64,000 nucleotides of DNA from NCBI GenBank assembly GCA_041394405.1, contig JAWKIF010000006.1, positions 124,001 through 188,000 on the forward strand, read 5' to 3'. Shown here in pieces: positions 58,244 through 64,000 of this stretch. The position numbers were made by a program, and so were the translations under genes. The first letter of the stretch is position 1. Every line of letters begins with the position of its first letter. Below the pieces are notes generated by a model that was given only the letters and a program-made list of their open reading frames with translations, was not told the DNA's origin and ran no database searches. This stretch comes from Microthrix sp041394405 (GTDB lineage: Bacteria > Actinomycetota > Acidimicrobiia > Acidimicrobiales > Microtrichaceae).

Positions 58244-59500
58244 GTGGGATGGCCGCAGAGCACCGACACCGAAGTCAACACACTGCTGGAGGCCGAGCTG
58301 GCCCGGCAGCAGCGGGGCCTGCAGCTGATCGCGTCGGAGAACTTCGCCTCCCCGGCGGTCATGGCGGCCACCGGCACGGTGCTGACCAACAAGTACTCCG
58401 AGGGCTACCCCGGCAAGCGGTACTACGGCGGCAACGCCGTGGTTGACGACATCGAGGAGCTGGCTCGCCGGCGGGTGTGTGAGCTTTTCGGCGCCGACCA
58501 CGCCAACGTGCAGCCCCACTCGGGCGCCAACGCCAACCTGGGCGTGTACCTCGCGCTGCTGGAGCCGGGCGACACCGTGCTGGGTATGAGCCTGGACCAC
58601 GGCGGCCACCTCACCCATGGCAGCCCCGTGAACATCTCGGGGCGCTACTACAACTTCGTGGGCTACGGGCTGACCGACAGCGACGAGCGCATCGACTTCG
58701 ACGCGGTGCGGGCCCTGGCCATCGAGCACCAACCCAAGCTGATCGTCGCCGGCGCCACCGCCTACCCCCGCCAGATCGACCCACAGGCGTTCCGGGCCAT
58801 CGCCGATGAAGTGGGTGCGCTGTTCATGTTCGACGCGGCCCACATCGCCGGGCTGATCGCCGGTGGGGCCCACCCCAACCCGGTGGGTGTGGCCGACGTG
58901 GTCACCTTCACCACCCACAAGACGCTTCGTGGGCCCCGGGGCGGCGCCATCCTCTGCAACGCCGAGCATGCAAAGGCCATCGACAAGGCCATCTTCCCCG
59001 GCCTCCAAGGTGGCCCGTTGGAGCACGCGATCGCCGCCAAGGCCGTGGCCTTCCGCGAGGCCGCCGACCCCTCCTTCCGGCAGTACGCCGCGGACATCGT
59101 CACCAATGCCCAGGCCCTGGCCGAGGCGTTGGCGGGCCGTGGATTCCGGCTGGTCTCCGGCGGAACCGACAACCACCTGCTGCTGGTGGACCTTCGCCCC
59201 TTCGACGCCGAGCTCACCGGCAAGGTGGCCCAGGCCGCACTTGACGCCGCAGGCATCACGCTCAACAAGAACACCGTGCCCGATGACCCGCGTTCGCCCT
59301 TTGTCACCAGCGGTGTGCGCATCGGCACCCCGGCGGTGACCACCCAGGGCATGGGGCCCGCCGAGATGTCCGAGGTGGCCGAGCTGATCGCCACCGTGCT
59401 GGCGGCGCCCGAGGACGAAGGCGTTCGGGCCGACGTGGCCGCCCGAACCGAGGCGCTGTGCAGGCGCTTCCCGGTGTACCCGGACGGCGTCTCCGGGTGA
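58244..59500 (+). CDS. glyA: Serine hydroxymethyltransferase
   Basis: Converts serine and tetrahydrofolate to glycine and 5,10-methylene-THF. Motifs: LQLIASENFASPAVM, NKYSEGYPGKRYYGGN, PHSGANANLGVYLALL, DAAHIAGLIAGG, TFTTHKTLRGPRGG (PLP Lys) and SGVRIGTPAVTTQGM. Length 418 with GTG 58244; GAGGAG about 10 nt upstream. It is in the rpiB-glyA-wecA series. No glycine riboswitch is visible in the 70-nt gap before it. Confidence 0.96.
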   Translation: MGWPQSTDTEVNTLLEAELARQQRGLQLIASENFASPAVMAATGTVLTNKYSEGYPGKRYYGGNAVVDDIEELARRRVCELFGADHANVQPHSGANANLGVYLALLEPGDTVLGMSLDHGGHLTHGSPVNISGRYYNFVGYGLTDSDERIDFDAVRALAIEHQPKLIVAGATAYPRQIDPQAFRAIADEVGALFMFDAAHIAGLIAGGAHPNPVGVADVVTFTTHKTLRGPRGGAILCNAEHAKAIDKAIFPGLQGGPLEHAIAAKAVAFREAADPSFRQYAADIVTNAQALAEALAGRGFRLVSGGTDNHLLLVDLRPFDAELTGKVAQAALDAAGITLNKNTVPDDPRSPFVTSGVRIGTPAVTTQGMGPAEMSEVAELIATVLAAPEDEGVRADVAARTEALCRRFPVYPDGVSG

Positions 59501-59522
59501 GACGAGCACCGGGCGCCACCTG

Positions 59523-60725
59523 ATGGCGTCCTACTTCCTCGTCCTGGTCGTGGCCTTCGGGGTCACGGCGGCCACCGTGCCGCTGGTGCGCCGGTTCTGC
59601 ATACGCACCGGCCTGGTGTACGAGCCCTCCGAACGAACGGTGCACGTCGAGCCCATGCCGGCGTTGGGCGGCCTGGCCATGTTCGTCGGGTTCGCCGTGG
59701 CGTTGGGAGTGGCCGCGCTGCTGGGTCGATTCAAGCCGATGCTGACCGGCACCGAAATGGCCGGTGCCGCCCTGTGCTGTGCGGTGGCGTTCGGCACCGG
59801 GTTGGCCGACGACATCCGCCACCTGTCAGCCCCCGCCAAGGTGGCCGGGCTGGTGCTGGCCGGCTCGATCCTGTCGCTGTCCGGCCTGAGCCTGCTGTTC
59901 TTTCGGGTGCCCTTCTTCGACCTGCTGGTGCTGTCCCCCGACCTGTCGGCGCTGCTGACGGTGCTGTGGGTGGTGGGCATGGCCAACGCCATCAACCTGA
60001 TCGATGGGCTCGATGGGCTGGCTGCGGGCATCACGGGTATCGCCGCGGCGGCATTCCTGGCCTACTCCCTGGCCCTGTCGCGCAACGGCGTGTTGGACCC
60101 CGGCAACCTGGGGCCGCTCATCGCGGTGATCGTGCTAGGCGTGTGCCTGGGCTTTCTGCCCTACAACGTGCATCCGGCCAAGATCATCATGGGCGATGGT
60201 GGGGCGCTGTTCCTGGGCGCGGCCATGGCCACCGCCACCATCGCCGTCGGTGGCAACTCCGATGATCCGTTTTCCGGGCAGGCCTGGTTCTTCTTCGCCC
60301 CGCTCCTCGTGCCGTTGTTCATCCTGGGCGTGCCCATCCTGGACACGCTGTTCTCCATCGTGCGCCGCACCGTGGGCCGCAGCGGGGTGTCGGTGGCAGA
60401 CCGCAAGCACCTGCACCACCGCCTGGTGGATCTGGGTCACGGGCACCGCCGGGCGGTCGTCATTCTGTGGGCATGGACGGCCCTGTTGTCGGGCTTCGTG
60501 CTGATCCCGGTGTTCACGGGCAGGGGCGACGGCATCGTGCCCATCGGCCTCGCCGCCCTCATGCTGGCCCTCTTCACCGTGCTCGGACCGACGGCCTCGC
60601 TGCACCTGGCCCGCCGCCGGGCTGCGTCCGAACCGACCACCGAAACGCCGGCGGTCGGCGCGGCCGAACCGGCCCCCGAACCGTCGGGCGATGCGACCGG
60701 CTACGGGGCGTCCAGCTCGCCCTGA
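59523..60725 (+). CDS. wecA: Undecaprenyl-phosphate N-acetylglucosamine-1-phosphate transferase
   Basis: A multi-pass enzyme (about 10-11 helices, 400 residues) that starts cell-wall polymer synthesis by transferring GlcNAc-1-P to undecaprenyl phosphate. Motifs: ERTVHVEPMPALGGLAMF, LADDIRHLS (catalytic Asp pair), NAINLIDGLDGLAAG, IIMGDGGALFLG and DRKHLHHRLVDLGHGHRRAV (H-x-H-H). In mycobacteria the equivalent gene (Rv1302) follows the Sua5 homologue. Here rpiB and glyA are between. The C-terminal 25 nt overlap the convergent hydrolase gene. Confidence 0.93.
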   Translation: MASYFLVLVVAFGVTAATVPLVRRFCIRTGLVYEPSERTVHVEPMPALGGLAMFVGFAVALGVAALLGRFKPMLTGTEMAGAALCCAVAFGTGLADDIRHLSAPAKVAGLVLAGSILSLSGLSLLFFRVPFFDLLVLSPDLSALLTVLWVVGMANAINLIDGLDGLAAGITGIAAAAFLAYSLALSRNGVLDPGNLGPLIAVIVLGVCLGFLPYNVHPAKIIMGDGGALFLGAAMATATIAVGGNSDDPFSGQAWFFFAPLLVPLFILGVPILDTLFSIVRRTVGRSGVSVADRKHLHHRLVDLGHGHRRAVVILWAWTALLSGFVLIPVFTGRGDGIVPIGLAALMLALFTVLGPTASLHLARRRAASEPTTETPAVGAAEPAPEPSGDATGYGASSSP

Positions 60726-61732
60726 AGGGCGCCGGCGACGGTTCGGTTCACCTCCTGGGCGGCCATCAGCGTGGCCCGGGTGATGCCGATGTTGTAGAAG
60801 CCGTGGATCAGGTCGTCGAAACATCGATCGACGGTCGGCACCCCGGCCTCGGCCAGCCGGGCGGCATAGGCCCGCCCCTCGTCGCGGAGGGGATCGAACC
60901 CGGCGGTGAACACCAACGCCGGGGCGACGCCGGTGGGATCCGCGAACAGCGGCGAGGCAGCCGGGTCGCGCCGCATCGACTCGTCGGGCAGGTAGTGGCT
61001 ACGGAACCAGAGCATCGACTCCCGGGTCAGCATGAAGCCCTCGGCGAAGGTGTCGATCGACGGCAGGCTCATCGTGAGGTCGCAGCCCGGGTAGACGAGC
61101 ACCTGCAACGCCGGGGCGGGGGCGGCCCCGTCGCGGGCGGCCAGGGCCACGAGCGCGGCGAGGTTGCCGCCCGCCGAGTCGCCCATGACCGCGAGGCGGG
61201 TGGCGTCGACGCCCAGTTCGCCGGCGTGGTCGCTGAGCCACACGTAGGCGGCAAGGCAATCCTCGACCGCGGCCGGGAAGCGCGCCTCCGGCGCCAGCCG
61301 GTAGTCCACCGCCATGACCACGGCACCGGTCTGCTGCGCCAGGGCCCGGCAGGGCGGGTCGTGGCTGTCCAGGTCGCCCACCACCCAACCGCCGCCATGG
61401 AAGAAGCAGATGGCCGGTACGCCCGGCTTCGTGTCGGCGTCGCGGTAGAAGCGCACCCGAAGGTCGCCGGCCGGGCCCGGGATCGTGCGCTCCCACGCGT
61501 GCACGCTGCGCGGCACCGGTGGGCCAAACACCACCGAACGTCGAATGTCGGCCCGGGACCGGTCGACCTCCCGGGCGTCGGTGGGGGCCACCCGCTCGGC
61601 GAGCGTCAGCAGGGCTCGGACCTGGGGGTCCAGCCGACGGCCGTCGAGCACGATCTCATCGCCGCGACGGGCGAGCAGCGAGATGAGCGAGGCAGTGGCT
61701 GCCCCGACGGGGTGGAGACGAGGGCGTGACAT
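60701..61732 (-). CDS. Alpha/beta hydrolase, hormone-sensitive lipase (type IV) family
   Basis: A 343-residue esterase-type hydrolase. Oxyanion-hole motif HGGGW at 112-116, nucleophile elbow GDSAGG (Ser186), acid DPLRDEG and catalytic His in DLIHGFYN are visible. No signal peptide. The ATG at 61732 (MSRPRLHPVG) is chosen; the frame upstream has no conservation. It acts on short- to medium-chain esters; the natural substrate is unknown. Confidence 0.92.
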   Translation of the reverse strand: MSRPRLHPVGAATASLISLLARRGDEIVLDGRRLDPQVRALLTLAERVAPTDAREVDRSRADIRRSVVFGPPVPRSVHAWERTIPGPAGDLRVRFYRDADTKPGVPAICFFHGGGWVVGDLDSHDPPCRALAQQTGAVVMAVDYRLAPEARFPAAVEDCLAAYVWLSDHAGELGVDATRLAVMGDSAGGNLAALVALAARDGAAPAPALQVLVYPGCDLTMSLPSIDTFAEGFMLTRESMLWFRSHYLPDESMRRDPAASPLFADPTGVAPALVFTAGFDPLRDEGRAYAARLAEAGVPTVDRCFDDLIHGFYNIGITRATLMAAQEVNRTVAGALQGELDAP

Positions 61733-61820
61733 CCACCCAGTCTGGCTTACAGCGGATCGGCGCGAGGATCGGCGCAAGTCCGGACCACCGGTCGGGCCAG
61801 GACGGTCGTAGGGTCACAGC

Positions 61821-62305
61821 GTGACCGATTTTCCACCGCCGACGTCGCCCAATGCAGTTGTGTTGGCCAACCGCAAACGGCGGGTCGTGCTTGGGATACT
61901 CAGACTCTTGGCATGGGGTGTCAGTCTCCTGTTGCGATGTATATCGGTTCGATGACAGTTGCACTGGCGACGACCGATGGGGTCATTCCGGCTTCGTGCC
62001 GCGAACCGAGTGGAATCGACTCCTCCAGGGTCGGATCAGCCGACTACGGCCCCTACTCCGTGAAGCTCAAGTCGTGGACGCACCTTCCATGGGGCACGTC
62101 GAGCGCGGCAATCGTTGGTCACGATCAGACGCCCGATTCGCTCGAGGACTACGGGGTCACTGTGGGAATGGAATCGACAGACATCGGCGCGTTCACGTGC
62201 GTCTGGACGAACGAGGGTGTGACGATCGTCGAACCCCGTCCCGATTCAGGGGCGCCGGGCGTCGAACACTTCGTCCCAGCCGCGAGGTTCCTCGGGGGGC
62301 GATGA
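61821..62305 (+). pseudogene. Small membrane/secreted protein, probably frameshifted
   Basis: A GTG at 61821 begins NRKRRVVLGILRLLAWGVSLLL, a typical N-terminal membrane helix, but the frame stops at 61955. In the other frame the sequence continues as MYIGSMTVALATTDGVIP...GPYSVKLKSWTHLP, running to 62305 with a start at ATG 61937. Joining the frames near 61930 would restore one protein of about 160 residues. A genuine 2-gene overlap or a chance frame are alternatives. No family is recognised. Confidence 0.45.
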
Positions 62306-62432
62306 GCGGTTCAGGGAGGGATGGGGGCATCCTCGTCTTGGGGTAGGAATCCACCTACCGTCGGTTTCGGGTTCGTCGGCCCGCTCGATTCCTTGGTCGC
62401 TGACCCGCGGTCCCAGCTCCAGCCGGTCCCTC

Positions 62433-64000
62433 CTAGGCGAGCACCGGCGTGTGGGTGTCGCGGCCCGACCGCATGAGGGTGCCGGGGGTTTGGCCGGTGG
62501 CCTGGCCGTCGACGACGGTGGAGGTGCCGTTCACCCAGACCTCGGCGATGCCCACCGAGTCGGCCGTGAGGCGGTCGGTGCCGCCGGGCAGGTCGGACAC
62601 GAAGTGCACGGGGCCCGAGTCGACGGTGTCGGGGTCGAAGAGCACCAGGTCGGCGTGGTTGCCCACCTCGATGGTGCCCCGGTCGGTCAGGCCAAACAGG
62701 CGGGCGGGCACCTGGGTCATCATCTGCACGGCCCGCTCCAGGCTGACCAGCCGCCGGCCACGCAGCGTGTCACCCAGGAACTTGGTGGGGTAGTTGGAGC
62801 CCAGCATGCGGTCGAGGTGGGCTCCGGCGTCGGACCCGCCGAGCATGGCCAGGCTGCCGTCCCACACCTGGCGGCGCAGCTCCCAGCTGGCGTCGTCGTC
62901 GTCGGTGGGCAGCGGCCACAGGATGGTGCGGAAATCGTCGTTGGCCACGATGTCCACCAGCGTGTCGAAGGCTCGTTGGTTGCGCTCGGCGGCGATGTCC
63001 TCCACCACCCGGCCGGTCAGGCCCTCGTTGGCCTCGGAGAAGGTCTCACCGATCTCGTAGCGGTCCCAGGCGGTGAGGCGGGACAGCGCGCCCGTTTCGG
63101 CGGCCGCCAGCTCGGCCAGGATGTGGCGCACGCCGCTTTGGGCCAGGTACTCCTGCTTCTGCGCCAGCGGCAGGCCCATGATGTGGCGCCAGCCCGGCAG
63201 CAGCCAGAGCCCGCAGTGGGTGCCGAAGCTCTGGGTCATGCCGGGCAGCGTGGGCATGGTGAGGGCCACGACGGCCAGGCCCTCCTCGGCCGCTCTGGCG
63301 CCCACCTCCAGTTGGCGGCGGTAGTCGTCGGGTTTGCGGCTGTCGATGGTGAGCACGTTCCAGTTCATGGGCCGCTGCCCGGCCCGCACCATGTCCAGGA
63401 TGTAGGCGTCCTCCTCCTCGGAGAACCCGTTGAGGCAGCCATCCATGACGAACTCCAGCGACGTGCCGTCAAACTCCGACACCACCCCGCACAGCGCAAG
63501 GACCTCCTCGCGGTTGGCGAAGCGGGAGGTCACCGGCACGCCGTCGCCGTCGGAGTGGGTGAAGGCCAGCGAGGTGGAGAAGCCCAGGCCCCCGGCCTCG
63601 ATGGAGCGCCGGAGCTCGTCGGACATGGCCTCGATCTCCTCGGCGGTGGCCTCCCGCTGGCCGTCATCGCCCACGACGTAGCGACGTATGGCGGAGTGGC
63701 CCACCAGGAACCCGGCGTTCACGGCCGTCCTGCCATCGAGACGGTCGAGGTACTCGCCAAAGCTCTCCCAGCCCCAGTCGACCCCCTCGGCAAGCGCGGG
63801 CAGCGGCATGCCCTCGACCTTGGCCATCATCCGGGCCACGTAGTCGCCGTCGCCTGGGCGAAGCGGCGCCAGGGTGAACCCGCAGTTGCCCGCCATCACG
63901 GTGGTGACGCCGTGAACGTTGGAGGGCGACGCCGTGGGATCCCAGTGCAGCTGAGCGTCGTAGTGGGTGTGGGGGTCGACGAACCCGGGAGCCAGCACCT
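62433..64000 (-). CDS. N-acyl-D-amino-acid deacylase-like amidohydrolase (5' end beyond window)
   Basis: 522 residues of a metal-dependent amidohydrolase (D-aminoacylase subfamily) are visible; the N-terminus lies outside, and a GTG at 63998 is internal because the metal-binding strand VLAPGFVDPHTHYDAQ precedes it by only a few codons. VHGVTTVMAGNCGFT, GGSDAGAHLD (third-metal Asp) and the C-terminal beta barrel (GTIEVGNHADLVLFDP) match the family. It would hydrolyse N-acyl-D-amino acids or related amides. The stop is at 62433. Confidence 0.9.
   Translation of the reverse strand, partial: VLAPGFVDPHTHYDAQLHWDPTASPSNVHGVTTVMAGNCGFTLAPLRPGDGDYVARMMAKVEGMPLPALAEGVDWGWESFGEYLDRLDGRTAVNAGFLVGHSAIRRYVVGDDGQREATAEEIEAMSDELRRSIEAGGLGFSTSLAFTHSDGDGVPVTSRFANREEVLALCGVVSEFDGTSLEFVMDGCLNGFSEEEDAYILDMVRAGQRPMNWNVLTIDSRKPDDYRRQLEVGARAAEEGLAVVALTMPTLPGMTQSFGTHCGLWLLPGWRHIMGLPLAQKQEYLAQSGVRHILAELAAAETGALSRLTAWDRYEIGETFSEANEGLTGRVVEDIAAERNQRAFDTLVDIVANDDFRTILWPLPTDDDDASWELRRQVWDGSLAMLGGSDAGAHLDRMLGSNYPTKFLGDTLRGRRLVSLERAVQMMTQVPARLFGLTDRGTIEVGNHADLVLFDPDTVDSGPVHFVSDLPGGTDRLTADSVGIAEVWVNGTSTVVDGQATGQTPGTLMRSGRDTHTPVLA

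Noticed and set aside
1..64000. CRISPR array, IS element, prophage or rRNA
   Set aside because: No regularly spaced repeats, transposase, integrase, capsid or tail genes, or rRNA-like sequence were seen.

Overview
The window reads as chromosome of a high-GC Gram-positive bacterium in the Actinomycetota. The gene blocks eno-ftsB-DUF501-ppx and lysA-hom-thrC-rho-rpmE-prfA-prmC-tsaC-wecA are in actinobacterial order. An epimerase/acyltransferase pair resembles mycobacterial Rv0501/Rv0502, and an F420-type luciferase-like oxidoreductase and a DUF222-HNH (13E12-type) gene are present. Codon usage is strongly GC-biased with many GTG starts. Placement in Acidimicrobiia (Microthrix/Ilumatobacter-like) is my inference and is not proven by any single gene.

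Layout. 1-10.4 kb: 3' part of enolase, an FtsB-like divisome protein, then a peptide/nickel-type ABC block (two tandem substrate-binding lipoproteins and two permeases, no ATPase), a secreted SGNH hydrolase and a 47-residue membrane ORF. These are followed by a frameshifted DUF501 gene, a Ppx/GppA phosphatase and a GNAT. 10.4-17.5 kb (minus): enoyl-CoA hydratase, epimerase, acyltransferase, a secreted lipoprotein, a DUF305 protein and a GAF-GGDEF diguanylate cyclase. 17.5-22.3 kb: tRNA-Leu(UAA), a winged-helix AlkZ-like protein, an acyl-CoA synthetase and a CGNR regulator. 22.3-29.2 kb: a PQ-loop transporter, then a long minus-strand run from panD through a Mg-chelatase-like VWA protein, a SPOUT methyltransferase, an aminotransferase and an LLM oxidoreductase to an NTF2-like protein. 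29.3-41.2 kb is accessory: a SPOUT methyltransferase, a DUF2461 remnant, small membrane proteins, a DUF2817 peptidase, two tandem Tat-type PotD-like lipoproteins, a membrane-anchored zincin, TetR/SDR, and two copies of a secreted family of unknown function flanking tRNA-Arg(CCG).

41.2-60.7 kb is the core block: lysA, hom, thrC, a phosphoglycerate-mutase-like proposed homoserine kinase, an acidic hypothetical, rho, zinc-free L31, an unrecognised gene, prfA and prmC. Then come a DUF222-HNH gene behind a LexA-type box, a zinc-ribbon membrane protein, tsaC, a cNMP-binding protein, a thiolase-like gene, rpiB, glyA and wecA. The window ends with an alpha/beta hydrolase, a probably frameshifted small membrane protein and the C-terminal part of a D-aminoacylase-like amidohydrolase.

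The most unusual signals are these. (1) The Rho in the orthologous position has lost the P-loop lysine and the R366-equivalent arginine. (2) The threonine operon uses a mutase-fold protein where thrB is expected. (3) A promoter overlapped by a LexA box precedes a DUF222-HNH gene inserted between prmC and tsaC. (4) A chelatase-like AAA-VWA protein has dead Walker motifs. (5) Two separate tandem pairs of substrate-binding lipoproteins lack ATPase genes.
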